Shown: positions 54,430-62,988 of the stretch, one piece after another
How the letters are laid out: every line of letters begins with the position of its first letter
How positions within the stretch are numbered: the first letter of the stretch is position 1
From: Cupriavidus sp.
Lineage (GTDB): Bacteria; Pseudomonadota; Gammaproteobacteria; Burkholderiales; Burkholderiaceae
NCBI GenBank assembly: GCA_031180665.1
Contig: JAPSLP010000006.1
Span: forward strand, 1-64,000
DNA: 64,000 nucleotides
Direction of reading: 5' to 3'
Translations under genes and position numbers: made by a program
Notes under the pieces: generated by a model
The model's input: only the letters and a program-made list of their open reading frames with translations
Database searches by the model: none
Told to the model about the DNA's origin: nothing

Positions 54430-55413
54430 ATGCAACGACGCGACATTCTGCGGCTCGCCGCCGCTTCCACGGTCGCCGCGTTAGGCCCGGCCCTGGCTTC
54501 GCGCGCCTACGGCGCCGACGAATTCCCCACCCGCCCGCTCAAGCTGATCGTGCCCTACGGCGCGGGCGGCATCACCGACCAGATCGGCCGCGCTCTGGCC
54601 GATGCGGCGGGGCGCGAGCTGGGCCAATCGATCATCGTCGAGAACAAGCCCGGGGTCAGCGGCACGCTGGGCGCGACGCAGATGGCCACCAGCGAGCCCG
54701 ACGGCTATACGCTGACGATGGCGCCCGTGGTGATCTTCCGCCTGCCGCACGTGCAGAAGATGCGCTACGACCCGCTGAAGGACCTGACCTATATCTCGAT
54801 GATCGCGGACTACAACTTCGCGGTCGCGGTGCGCACCGACGCCAAGTGGAAGACCATGCAGGAGCTGGTGGCCGAGGCCAAGGCGTCGAGCCGCGGCATC
54901 AGCTACGGCACCACCGGCATCTACGGCAGCCAGCATCTGACGATCTCGGAACTGGCGCGGATCACGCAATCGAACTGGACGCATGTGCCCTACAAGGGCG
55001 ACGCCGAGGCCATCACCTCGCTGCTCGGCGGCCAGTGCGACGTGGCGATGCTGACCAACACGCTGCTGCCGTATGTGAAGAACGGCCAGTTGCGCGTGCT
55101 GGCGGTGCTGTCGGAAAAGCGCGCGCCGGACTTCCCCGATGCGCCGACGCTCAAGGAGATCGGCTATCCGGTCTGGTCCAATTCGCCGTTCGGCATCGTC
55201 GGCCCCGCCGGCATGAAGCCCGAGGTCGTGAAGAAGCTCGACACCGCGTTCCGCAATGCGCTGAAGGATCCGAAGCTGCTGGCGGTGACGCAGCAGTACG
55301 GCATGTCGACCAACTATATGGGTCCCGAGCAGTACACCGCCTATGCGCAGAAGGCCTTCAAGAGCGAGGGGGCGATCATCCAGCGGCTGGCCGAGGCCAT
55401 GAAGAACCAGTAA
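54430..55413 (+). CDS. Bug/TctC-type periplasmic binding protein
   Basis: 327-aa Bug receptor. The leader MQRRDILRLAAASTVAALGPALASRAYG has a twin-arginine-like RRDILR and could use Tat or Sec. Mature start ADEFPTRPLKLIVPYGAGGITDQIGRAL; ligand loop VPYKGDAEAITSLLGGQCDVAM. AAGGAGACACC precedes ATG 54430. It is monocistronic: the DnaJ-like gene ends four bases away on the other strand. Ligand unknown. Confidence 0.93.
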   Translation: MQRRDILRLAAASTVAALGPALASRAYGADEFPTRPLKLIVPYGAGGITDQIGRALADAAGRELGQSIIVENKPGVSGTLGATQMATSEPDGYTLTMAPVVIFRLPHVQKMRYDPLKDLTYISMIADYNFAVAVRTDAKWKTMQELVAEAKASSRGISYGTTGIYGSQHLTISELARITQSNWTHVPYKGDAEAITSLLGGQCDVAMLTNTLLPYVKNGQLRVLAVLSEKRAPDFPDAPTLKEIGYPVWSNSPFGIVGPAGMKPEVVKKLDTAFRNALKDPKLLAVTQQYGMSTNYMGPEQYTAYAQKAFKSEGAIIQRLAEAMKNQ

Positions 55414-55417
55414 GGGC

Positions 55418-56476
55418 TCATTCGCCGGCACCGCGGCCGAGTTCGCGCAGCAGCGTCTGCTGCGACTCGGTCAGCGTGCGCAGCCGCGACGGCAGGTCGA
55501 TCGCGACCGTCAGCAGCAGATCGCCGGTCTTCTGTTTGGCGCGATCGTGCAGGCCCATGCCGCGCACCCGGATCACGGTGCCGCTGCGCGTCATCGCCGG
55601 AATCTCGGCCATCACGGTCTTGCGAAAGCGCACCACCGGCACGCGCCCGCCCAGGCAAGCGAGCACGAAGTCGATTTTCAGTTCGCGCGTCAGGTCCAGT
55701 CCGTCGACGCCGAATACGCGGTCCTTGCGCACCCGGACCTTGCACATCAGATTGCCGTTGGGACCGCCGTCGATGCCGGCGCCGCCCATGCCCCGGGCGC
55801 GCAGCACGGTACCGTCGATCACGCCGGGCTTGATCTGCACGCGCAGCGCCTTGTCGACGCGGACCTTGCCGGTCCCGCCACAGGCATCGCAGGCAGCCGG
55901 CTCGACGCCGCGGCCCGCGCAGCGCTCGCAGGCGCCATACGCGTTGAAGAGCCCCCGCCGCACCTGGCCCGTGCCGGCGCACGGCTTGCAGGCCATCATG
56001 CGGATGCCGCGCGCATCGCAGTGCAGGCAATCGACGGTCATCCGGACCCGGGTCGATGCCATGCCGCCCAGCACCGCCGTTTCCAGCGCGATGCTGGTTT
56101 CGCACAGATAGTCGACGCCGGCCTTGCCCTGCGGATTGCGCCGCGGGCCGCCGTGCGGCCAGGCCTCGCGCGCCGGACGCGGGCCATGGGCGCCGCGGCC
56201 GTTGCCGGTCCCGCTGCTGGCACCATTGCCGGCGCCGTGAGCGGTACCGCCACGCGGCGCCGCGCGCGCGGCGTCGTAGGCCATCCGGCGGCCGACATCC
56301 TTGAGCACCGCGAAGGCATGCTGCAATCGCTTGAACCGCTCTTCCGCGGCCTGCGGATCGTCCGGATTGCGGTCCGGATGCCAGCGCATGGCCAGCCGCC
56401 GATACGCCTGCCGGATCTCCTCCGCCGTGGCCGTCGGGGCAACGCCTAGGGTCTGGTAGTGGTCATGGTGCGTCAC
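55418..56476 (-). CDS. DnaJ-like co-chaperone
   Basis: 352-aa type I J-domain protein. J domain: YQTLGVAPTATAEEIRQAYRRLAMRWHPDRNP with HPD; a short Gly/Ala-rich linker (GAGNGASSGTGNGRG); four zinc-finger repeats CLHCDARG, CKPCAGTG, CERCAGRG and CDACGGTG; then the two beta-barrel substrate domains. It should stimulate an Hsp70 ATPase. No dnaK or grpE is nearby, and the linker is not the usual Phe-rich one, so it is probably an accessory DnaJ. GTG 56476 is chosen by fit to the J domain; the frame beyond it begins with TTG only. Confidence 0.88.
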   Translation of the reverse strand: MTHHDHYQTLGVAPTATAEEIRQAYRRLAMRWHPDRNPDDPQAAEERFKRLQHAFAVLKDVGRRMAYDAARAAPRGGTAHGAGNGASSGTGNGRGAHGPRPAREAWPHGGPRRNPQGKAGVDYLCETSIALETAVLGGMASTRVRMTVDCLHCDARGIRMMACKPCAGTGQVRRGLFNAYGACERCAGRGVEPAACDACGGTGKVRVDKALRVQIKPGVIDGTVLRARGMGGAGIDGGPNGNLMCKVRVRKDRVFGVDGLDLTRELKIDFVLACLGGRVPVVRFRKTVMAEIPAMTRSGTVIRVRGMGLHDRAKQKTGDLLLTVAIDLPSRLRTLTESQQTLLRELGRGAGE

Positions 56477-56660
56477 GGGGGCCTTGTGTTCGCCGTTGGC
56501 GCAGCCGGCACTGCTGCTGCGCGCTACCTGTTCAGCCGGCACATCGAAGGGATAACGGCATGCCGCGCGCAAACTGTAGGCATAGAATGAGGCCCGCTTT
56601 GCCGTTCCCGCCCCCCTTCACCGAACCTTCATCGAAGCGTCATCGAACGCCGCCCCTGCC

Positions 56661-57557
56661 ATGGAGTTCCGCCATCTGCGCTATTTCCTCGTGCTGGCCG
56701 ACGAGCTGCATTTCGGCCGCGCCGCGCGCCGGCTGTCGATTTCCCAGCCGCCGTTGTCGCTGAACATCCAGCAGCTGGAGGCGTCGGTCGGCGCCCGGCT
56801 GTTCGAGCGCGACAGCAAGGGCGTACGGCTGACCGCGGCGGGCCGGGCGTTCCGCGAATCGGCGACCGCGCTGCTGGCGCAGGCCGAGGAGGCGCGGCTG
56901 CTGGCGCGGCAGATCGAGGCCGGCGCAGTGGGCAGGCTGCGGGTGGGCTTCGTCGGGTCGATGCTGTATCGGGGCCTGCCGCAAAAGCTGCAACAGTTCG
57001 AGGCCGATCAGCCCGGCATCCAGATCGCGCTGACCGAACTCAATTCGCAGGAACAGATCGAGGCGCTGCTGCACGGGCAGCTGGACGTCGGCTTCATCCA
57101 CACCAGCCGCGTGCCGGACGAGCTGGCCACGCGGCTGATCCACAGCGAGCCCTTCGTCTGCTGCATGCCGGCCGGCCATCGGCTGGCATCCCGCCGCACC
57201 ATCGCGCTGACCGAGTTGCGCGGCGAGCCGTTCGTGCTGTTCTCGCGCAACGCGTCGCCCGACTATTACGCGCGCATCGTCGACATGTGCGCGGCCGAGG
57301 GCTTCTACCCGCAGATCCGCCACGAGGTCCGGCACTGGCTGTCGGTGGTGTCGCTGGTCTCGCAGGGAATGGGCGTGGCGGTAGTGCCGGCCGCCCTGCG
57401 GCATTCGGCGCTGGCCGGCGCGGCGTTCCGGCCGCTCAAGCCCAGCACCGTGCCGTCGGAGGTCTATTGCGTGTGGAAGGCGGCGCCGGACCATCCGGCG
57501 CGCGATCGCTTCGTCGGCATCTTTCCGACGCCGCCCGCGCGGCTACGGACGGCCTAG
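56661..57557 (+). CDS. LysR-family regulator
   Basis: 298-aa LysR protein of the CatR/BenM-like type: MEFRHLRYFLVLADELHFGRAARRLSISQPPLSLNIQQLEASVGARLFERDSKGVRLTAAG. Effector domain with LRVGFVGSMLYRGLPQKLQQFEADQPGIQIALTEL. Convergent with, and overlapping by 4 bp, the enoyl-CoA hydratase gene on its 3' side. Target genes unknown; candidates are the cupin-CaiB operon or a locus elsewhere. Confidence 0.93.
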   Translation: MEFRHLRYFLVLADELHFGRAARRLSISQPPLSLNIQQLEASVGARLFERDSKGVRLTAAGRAFRESATALLAQAEEARLLARQIEAGAVGRLRVGFVGSMLYRGLPQKLQQFEADQPGIQIALTELNSQEQIEALLHGQLDVGFIHTSRVPDELATRLIHSEPFVCCMPAGHRLASRRTIALTELRGEPFVLFSRNASPDYYARIVDMCAAEGFYPQIRHEVRHWLSVVSLVSQGMGVAVVPAALRHSALAGAAFRPLKPSTVPSEVYCVWKAAPDHPARDRFVGIFPTPPARLRTA

Positions 57558-58330
57558 CGGGCCGACGCCGCGCGATAGGCGCGGATGCGCTCGCGCAAGC
57601 CTGGGCGCGCGGCGGAGTGGACCAGCGCGGCGAGCTGCCTGGCCAGTTCGTCGCCGTCGGCGCGCGACGCGGCATGGATCGCCGCCTGCGTATCGGCGTC
57701 GAGCCGGCGCGCCTGACGGACCAACGCCTCCAGCGCGGTATCGGGCTTGCCGGGTTCATCCGCCTCGAAGTGCCGCGAGGCCAAGCCCGCGGCCAGGGCC
57801 GTGTGCGCGTCGACGGTTGCACCGGCGCCGATCCATTGGCGCGCCAGCGTCGGTCCGACGCGGGCGGCAAGCCGCGCGGTCCCCAACACCAGCCCGAACG
57901 CCGCGCCCGGGAAGGCGAAGCGGCTGTCCTCGGCCACCCAGCATTGTTCGCAGGCCACCGCCAGATCCGCGCCGGCGCCCATGGCGCGGCCATGGACCCG
58001 CGCCACGGTGGTAAACGGCGCGGTGTAGATGGCCTGGAGCATCAGTTCGACGCGGACGAAGCGGGCCAGCAGCGTGTCGTCGGTTTCGCCGTCGAGGTCG
58101 CCGAGGTCGAAGCCCGTGCAGAAGTGCCGGCCCGCGCCTTCGATCAGCAGCAGCCGCGTGCCGTCGCGCCGGCAGGCCAGGACCGCGTCGTGCAGCGCCT
58201 GGACCAACTCCGCCGACAAGGCATTGCCCCGTTGCGGACGGTTCAGCGTCAGCCGCGTGATATCGCCTTGCCGGTCGATCAGCAGCGCCGGCTCCGCCGT
58301 GGCGGCGACGGTCGATGCATCGTCAGACAT
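57554..58330 (-). CDS. Enoyl-CoA hydratase/isomerase-family protein
   Basis: 258-aa crotonase-fold protein: LTLNRPQRGNALSAELVQALHDAV, oxyanion segment GAGRHFCTGFDLGDLDGE, and ARVHGRAMGAGADLAVACEQCWVAEDSRFAFPGAAFGLV. The two glutamates of true enoyl-CoA hydratases appear replaced (D in GADL, A/F in PGAAFG), so another crotonase reaction (isomerase, thioesterase or hydrolase) is likely. ATG 58330 overlaps the cupin stop by 8 bp. Third gene of the CaiB-cupin-crotonase operon. Confidence 0.86.
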   Translation of the reverse strand: MSDDASTVAATAEPALLIDRQGDITRLTLNRPQRGNALSAELVQALHDAVLACRRDGTRLLLIEGAGRHFCTGFDLGDLDGETDDTLLARFVRVELMLQAIYTAPFTTVARVHGRAMGAGADLAVACEQCWVAEDSRFAFPGAAFGLVLGTARLAARVGPTLARQWIGAGATVDAHTALAAGLASRHFEADEPGKPDTALEALVRQARRLDADTQAAIHAASRADGDELARQLAALVHSAARPGLRERIRAYRAASAR

Positions 58331-58916
58331 CGGGTGCCGCCCACAGATTCGGCGCGAAGCGGTTGGCATAGCCGGAGACGAATTCCTTCGGCGCGCCCGT
58401 CGTCGGATCGAAGACATGGCGGCGAATGCGGCCGATATTGCCGCCGTACAGGTGGACGCTGACCGAGACCCGATCGTCGAAGGCATTGCGCACACGGTGG
58501 ATGTCGCCCAGCGAGGGCGATACCGCCGCGACCTGTCCGGCCTCGAGCCGGGTTTCGTCGCCGTCCTGATGGATGCCTCGATCGTCGCGCCGATAGCGGA
58601 TGTCGATCTCCGCGCCGCGCAGCACGCCGATCCAGCCCCACACCGTGTGGTCGTGCACGGGCGTCTGCTGCCCCGGGCCCCAGACGAAGCTGACCACCGA
58701 GAAGCGATCGAGCGGGTCGCCGTACAGCAGGTATTGCTGGTAGTAGGTCGGATGCGGCTGCGCCAGTTCGTCCGGCAGCCAGTCGTCGCGGGCGACCAGC
58801 GCCTGCAGCAGGGGCCGCGTGCCTTCCAGCAAGGCCGCCTCGTCGCGGTCGGGTCCTTCCATCAGCGACGTGACGCCGGCAACGAAGGTCCGCAGCGGTT
58901 CGATAGTGCGGCTCAT
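58323..58916 (-). CDS. Cysteine dioxygenase-like cupin
   Basis: 197-aa cupin of the cysteine/3-mercaptopropionate dioxygenase family. Iron ligands H88 and H90 in TPVHDHTVWGWIGVLRG and H140 in LGDIHRVRNAF. The length fits the family; the substrate-binding Arg/Tyr/Cys set cannot be assigned by eye. These enzymes oxidise a thiol to a sulfinate. Its ATG overlaps the CaiB stop by 4 bp (ATGA), and it overlaps the crotonase gene, so the three enzymes likely act on one sulfur-containing or CoA-bound acid. The pathway is inferred. Confidence 0.85.
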   Translation of the reverse strand: MSRTIEPLRTFVAGVTSLMEGPDRDEAALLEGTRPLLQALVARDDWLPDELAQPHPTYYQQYLLYGDPLDRFSVVSFVWGPGQQTPVHDHTVWGWIGVLRGAEIDIRYRRDDRGIHQDGDETRLEAGQVAAVSPSLGDIHRVRNAFDDRVSVSVHLYGGNIGRIRRHVFDPTTGAPKEFVSGYANRFAPNLWAAPDV

Positions 58917-60220
58917 GGCGTTTTCTCCTGCGTTTGGTCCTGCGTTGGGTCCTGCGCTTGGTCCTGCGTTTGGTCCTGCGTTTGGTCCTGCGTTTGGTCC
59001 TGCGTTTGGTCCTGCGCCCGTTCCCGAGTTTGCTTCTGCGCTTGTTCCGGCGCCCGACTGGCGCCGCCGGCATGGGCGGCACGAATCGCCTCGGTATGCT
59101 CGCCAAGCGCGGGCGGGGGCCAGCGCACCGGCAATCCCATGCCGTCCAGCCGCAGCGGCGAAACGAAGGTCCGCGTCGCCACCCCGCTGGGCAGCGTCAG
59201 CGGGCGCACCCATTCCATGTGTTCGACCTGCGGATCCTGCAACGCCGCGGCATAGTCGTTGATGCGCGCGTGCGGCACGCCGGCGGCCTGGAAGGCCGCG
59301 ATCCAGTGATCGACGCCGGCGCGGGCAAAGCGCTGCTCCAGCAGTGCCTTCAACGCGGTCTGGTTGGCGGCGCGATCGCGCGTGGTGGCAAAGCGCGGGT
59401 CTTCGGCCAATTCCGGCATATCGACCACGCGCACGACCTCCAGCCACAGCTTCTGGTTGCCGGCCGCGATGGCGAAGTAGCCGTCGGCCGCGCGGAACGC
59501 CTGGTACGGCGCATTGCGCGGATGGGCCGAGCCCAGCTTCGCCGGGCTGCGGCCGGTACCGAAATACTCGCTGGTCTGCAGCGCGGCGATGCCCAGCGTG
59601 CAGCCATACATCGGCACATCGATATGCATGCCGGCGCCGCCGGCGCGCACGCGGGCCAGCGCGCTGGCGATGGCGAAGGCCCCGTACAGCCCCGAGGCGA
59701 AATCGGCCAGCGGCACGCCGCATTTGACCGGCGCACCGTCCGGCTCCCCGGTCACGCTCATCACGCCGGCGGCGGCCTGGATGGTCAGGTCGAAGCCGCC
59801 CTCGGTGGCGCGCGGCCCGCTCTGGCCATAGGCCGACACCGAGCAGTAGACGAGCCCCGGATGGTCCTCGCGCAGGCTGGCATAGCCCAGCCCCAGGCGG
59901 TCCATCACCCCGGGTCGGTTGTTTTCGACCACCACGTCGGCCTCGAGCATCAATTGCCGCGCCAGCGCGACGTCTTCCGGCTGCTTCAGGTTCAGCACCA
60001 CGGAGCGCTTGTTGCGGTTCAGCGAGGCGAAGTTCTCGGAAAAGCCCGCCGAGATCGGCGGCCATTGCCGCAGCGTATCGCCGTCGGGCGGTTCGATCTT
60101 GACGACGTCGGCGCCCATGTCGGCCAGCAGCATGCCGCAGAACGGTCCGGCGGCGACGGTGCAGAACTCCAATACCTTGACGCCGGCGAGCGGCAGATCC
60201 TTCTCGTTCAGATCGGACAT
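58913..60220 (-). CDS. CaiB/BaiF CoA-transferase with Gln/Asp repeat tail
   Basis: 435-aa class III CoA-transferase. Core as usual: GVKVLEFCTVAAGPFCGMLLADMGADVVKIE, LNRNKRSVVLNL, catalytic Asp in GGFDLTIQAAAGVM, and VPHARINDYAAALQDPQVEHMEWVRPL. The normal protein ends near GEHTEAIRAAHA; here about 45 residues follow, mostly QDQT repeats, encoded by a 12-bp tandem repeat. First gene of the operon with the cupin and crotonase. It faces the IclR gene, which probably controls it, across a spacer full of repeats. Confidence 0.94.
   Translation of the reverse strand: MSDLNEKDLPLAGVKVLEFCTVAAGPFCGMLLADMGADVVKIEPPDGDTLRQWPPISAGFSENFASLNRNKRSVVLNLKQPEDVALARQLMLEADVVVENNRPGVMDRLGLGYASLREDHPGLVYCSVSAYGQSGPRATEGGFDLTIQAAAGVMSVTGEPDGAPVKCGVPLADFASGLYGAFAIASALARVRAGGAGMHIDVPMYGCTLGIAALQTSEYFGTGRSPAKLGSAHPRNAPYQAFRAADGYFAIAAGNQKLWLEVVRVVDMPELAEDPRFATTRDRAANQTALKALLEQRFARAGVDHWIAAFQAAGVPHARINDYAAALQDPQVEHMEWVRPLTLPSGVATRTFVSPLRLDGMGLPVRWPPPALGEHTEAIRAAHAGGASRAPEQAQKQTRERAQDQTQDQTQDQTQDQTQDQAQDPTQDQTQEKTP
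58922..59040 (-). repeat. 12-bp tandem repeat in the 3' end of the CaiB gene
   Basis: About eight copies of CCTGCGTTTGGT (plus-strand reading), several identical, with degenerate flanks. On the coding strand it encodes QDQT units. The unit length keeps frame, so the tail length can vary. Confidence 0.88.
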
Positions 60221-60527
60221 GACAGGGGCAGCGATGGGATGGCGCCGGTCGGCGGGATGGGGCGCCAGCGCGGGTTGCGGGCGCCGGGGCATGCGGGGCA
60301 TTATATTGACGTGCCGGAATACGGGACAACGGTTCCGTATTTGAGAACAAGCTGCCGGCGCGTCGGCTGCCCAGGACTGCCCTCTCCCCCAGCCTCTCTC
60401 CCGCAAGCGGGAGAGGGGCGCGAAAACCAAGGGCGATGACGTCGGCAATCGGCTCCCCTCTCCCACCTGTGGGAGAGGGGTGGGGGAGAGGGAAAACCCG
60501 CGTGAAAGCCCAAGCCATACCAAACCC
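60221..60527. other. Repeat-bearing divergent spacer
   Basis: 307 bp between the CaiB gene (-) and the IclR gene (+). It holds the AT-richer promoter part (60296-60350), with ATTATATTGACG near 60300, and a 113-bp compound hairpin (family B). No CDS. Confidence 0.6.
60380..60492. repeat. Dispersed hairpin repeat family B, compound copy
   Basis: Two hairpins: CTCTCCCGC/GCGGGAGAG around 60396-60415 and CCCCTCTCCCA/TGGGAGAGGGG at 60455-60480. The outer parts (CCCTCTCCCCC at 60380 and GGGGGAGAGGG ending 60492) are also complementary, so the whole 113 bp can form one long stem. Same family as 5857-5882. Confidence 0.75.
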
Positions 60528-61325
60528 ATGAACAACACCCTGATCAAAGGCCTCGGCATCGTCGAACTGCTGGCCCACAGCGACCGGCCGCTGGGGCTGA
60601 CCGAGATCGCCAACCGGCTCGGCATGGCCAAGAGCAACGTCCATCGGCTGCTGCAGGCGCTGACCGAACTGCGCTATGTCATTCGCGACGAGGCCACCGC
60701 GACCTACAGCGCGTCGATCAAGCTGTGGGAGCTGGGCTCGGCGGTGCTGGGCCGGCTCGATTTGCGCCGCCACGCCGAGGGCTGGATGGAACGGCTGATG
60801 CGCGACAGCGGCGAAAGCGTCCACCTGTCGGTGCTCGACCGCGGCGAGGTCGTCTACGTGCACAAGATCGACAGCCCCAATCCGGTCCGGGCCTACACGC
60901 AGATCGGCGGCCGCGCGCTGGCGCACTGCGTGGCGACCGGCAAGGCCATGCTGGCTTTCCAGCCGCCCACCGTGCTGCAGCGGATGTCGACGGCGCTCGA
61001 GGGCGCCACCGCCAACTCGATCGTCGAGCCGGCCCGCTTCCTGCAGGAGATGGACAAGGTGCGGCGGCAGGGCTATGCGGTCAATCGCGGCGAATGGCGC
61101 GAGTCGGTCCATGGCGTGGCTGCGCCGATCGTCGACGGGCATGGCCAGGTGTTCGCTGCGGTGGGCCTGTCCGGACCGGCGGAGCGCTTCAAGCCGCAGA
61201 AGCTGCGCACGTTCGCGGAAATGGTCCAGCACGCCGCGGCCGAGATTTCGTCGAGCCTGCGCGGCGGCACCCGGCACAGCGCGCTCGCGCTGGCCACGCG
61301 CGGCATGGTGGCCGCGGGGCGCTGA
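60528..61325 (+). CDS. IclR-family regulator
   Basis: 265-aa IclR regulator. Winged HTH: MNNTLIKGLGIVELLAHSDRPLGLTEIANRLGMAKSNVHRLLQALTELRYV; effector domain with YTQIGGRALAHCVATGKAMLAF, YAVNRGEWRESVHGVAAPIVDGHGQVFAAVGLSGPAERF. ATG 60528 gives the canonical start. It is divergent from the CaiB-cupin-crotonase operon and is its likely regulator. Confidence 0.93.
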   Translation: MNNTLIKGLGIVELLAHSDRPLGLTEIANRLGMAKSNVHRLLQALTELRYVIRDEATATYSASIKLWELGSAVLGRLDLRRHAEGWMERLMRDSGESVHLSVLDRGEVVYVHKIDSPNPVRAYTQIGGRALAHCVATGKAMLAFQPPTVLQRMSTALEGATANSIVEPARFLQEMDKVRRQGYAVNRGEWRESVHGVAAPIVDGHGQVFAAVGLSGPAERFKPQKLRTFAEMVQHAAAEISSSLRGGTRHSALALATRGMVAAGR

Positions 61326-61688
61326 GCGCCGGTCAACCGGCATTACCCCCCATCGGCGGGGACTGCGCGCACGCGAGTGTTCCGCGAAAGCCACAACCGC
61401 GTGGGATTGGTGCAGCGCGCATAGGCCGCTCCAAGATTCACCTTATAATGCCGCCACCTGGCCGACACCGAACGGACTTACCCGGTCCTCACCGGTGCGG
61501 TGGGCAGGCGGGCGATTGGCCTGCGCAATAACAAGAACGTGGTCAAGTAGTGCCCTTTCAGGCCTGAGCCGCGGTCGTGCATGCGCGCCCCCGACCAGCC
61601 TGTCAAGTCGCCGGGGAGTTCTTCGATTTTGCGCACGTCCAAGGCCCGCGCCTGGATGATTCGAACAAACACGATCGAGGAGCTCCCA
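61326..61688. other. Spacer upstream of livK
   Basis: 363 bp. It contains a TATAAT at 61444-61449, without a good -35 at 16-18 bp, that may be the livK -10. A frame ending at 61551 reads GLRNNKNVVK before its stop but has no start codon; it is not called. The long leader after the TATAAT (about 235 nt) leaves room for leader regulation. Confidence 0.5.
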
Positions 61689-62804
61689 ATGAAGCATTCC
61701 CGTCTTACCTCCCTTTCTCTCGCCGCCGCGCTGCTCACCGTGGGTGCCGTCGCGCATGCGGAAACCGTCAAGATCGCCATCGCCGGCCCGATGAGCGGCT
61801 CGGTCGCGCAGTACGGCGACATGGTCAAGGCGGGCGCACTGACCGCCATCGAGCAGATCAACGCTGCCGGCGGCGCCGGCGGCAACAAGCTCGAAGTCGT
61901 GCTGATGGACGACGCCTGCGAACCGAAGCAGGCCGTGGCCGTCGCCAACAAGATCGTCAGCCAGAACATCCGCTATGTGATCGGCCACGTCTGCTCGGGC
62001 TCGACCATTCCTGCCGCCGACATCTACGAGAACGAAGGCGTCGTGATGGTGACGCCGTCGGCCACCGCGCCGCAGCTGACCGAAGGCAAGAAGCGCAAGA
62101 TGATCTTCCGCACGATCGGCCGTGACGACCAGCAGGGTCCGGCCGCCGCGCAGTACATCATCGGCAAGGTCAAGCCCAAGAAGGTTGCCGTGCTGCATGA
62201 CAAGCAGTCGTACGGCCAGGGCATCGCCGCCTCGGTGCGCAAGGACCTGGAAGCGGCCAAGATCCCCGTGGTGCTGTTCGAAGGCATCAACGCCGGCGAT
62301 TCGGACTACTCGGCTGTGATCACCAAGCTGAAGTCGCAGGGCGTGGACTTCGTCTACTTCGGCGGCTATCACCCCGAGATGGGCCTGCTGCTGCGCCAGG
62401 CGCGCGAGCAGGGCGTCAAGGCGACGTTCATGGGACCGGAAGGCGTGGGCAACAAGGACGTCACCGCGATTGCCGGTCCGGCTTCCGAAGGCATGCTGGT
62501 CACGCTGCCGGCCGACTTCTCGGCCGATCCGGCCAACGCGGCGCTGGTCAAGGCCTTCGCCGACAAGAAGCGCGATCCGAACGGTCCGTTCCAGATGCCG
62601 GCCTACGCGGGCGTCAAGATCATCGCCGACGCCATCGCGGGCGCCAAGAGCACCGATCCGACCAAGGTCGCGGCGTACATGCACAAGAACGCCTTCCAGA
62701 CCCCGATCGGCAAGGTGGAATACGACGCGCAAGGCGACCTCAAGTCGTTCAAGTTCGTCGTCTTCACCTGGCACAAGGACGCCACCAAGACGGCCGCCAA
62801 CTGA
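61689..62804 (+). CDS. livK: Branched-chain amino-acid-type ABC substrate-binding protein
   Basis: 371-aa periplasmic type I binding protein of the LivK/BraC family. Signal MKHSRLTSLSLAAALLTVGAVAHA, mature start ETVKIAIAGPMSGSVAQYGDMVKAG; binding segments VIGHVCSGSTIPAADIYENEGVVMVTPSATAPQLTE and YSAVITKLKSQGVDFVYFGGYHPEMG. AGGAG is 6 bp before ATG 61689. Followed by a strong terminator and then livH/livM, so expression of the binding protein would exceed that of the permease. Ligand probably leucine/isoleucine/valine. Confidence 0.94.
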   Translation: MKHSRLTSLSLAAALLTVGAVAHAETVKIAIAGPMSGSVAQYGDMVKAGALTAIEQINAAGGAGGNKLEVVLMDDACEPKQAVAVANKIVSQNIRYVIGHVCSGSTIPAADIYENEGVVMVTPSATAPQLTEGKKRKMIFRTIGRDDQQGPAAAQYIIGKVKPKKVAVLHDKQSYGQGIAASVRKDLEAAKIPVVLFEGINAGDSDYSAVITKLKSQGVDFVYFGGYHPEMGLLLRQAREQGVKATFMGPEGVGNKDVTAIAGPASEGMLVTLPADFSADPANAALVKAFADKKRDPNGPFQMPAYAGVKIIADAIAGAKSTDPTKVAAYMHKNAFQTPIGKVEYDAQGDLKSFKFVVFTWHKDATKTAAN

Positions 62805-62824
62805 TCGCCGGCGCGGTCCGTGCC

Positions 62825-62856
62825 AACGCCCCGTTCGTCACCGAACGGGGCGTTTT
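62825..62856 (+). terminator. Intrinsic terminator after livK
   Basis: 13-bp perfect stem (AACGCCCCGTTCG / CGAACGGGGCGTT), 4-nt loop TCAC, then a short T run (four T in total, two of them in the stem). It lies 20 bp past the livK stop and 133 bp before livH, so it may act as an intra-operon attenuator. Confidence 0.85.
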
Positions 62857-62880
62857 GATATGCCGGGCCGCTTCGATCGC

Positions 62881-62902
62881 GCCCTTCCCCGCGCGGGAGG
62901 GG
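62881..62902. repeat. Decayed family B hairpin
   Basis: CCCTTCCCCGCGCGGGAGGGGC resembles the arms of the family B elements with mismatches. Placed between the livK terminator and livH. Confidence 0.45.
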
Positions 62903-62988
62903 CCCGCCGCGACAGGCACGCCGGCCTCACCGAACCGGCCCCGACGGGCTGAACCCGGCCGACGTGCAGTACAGACGGGACGTACCCC

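Noticed and set aside
58323-61394. Minus-strand open frame of about 1020 codons
   Set aside because: Only its 3' end (58323-58916) is a gene, the cupin. The rest is out of frame with the CaiB gene and antisense to the IclR gene.
61450-61551. Short peptide ending GLRNNKNVVK before livK
   Set aside because: No start codon or ribosome-binding site precedes it, although a leader peptide cannot be excluded.
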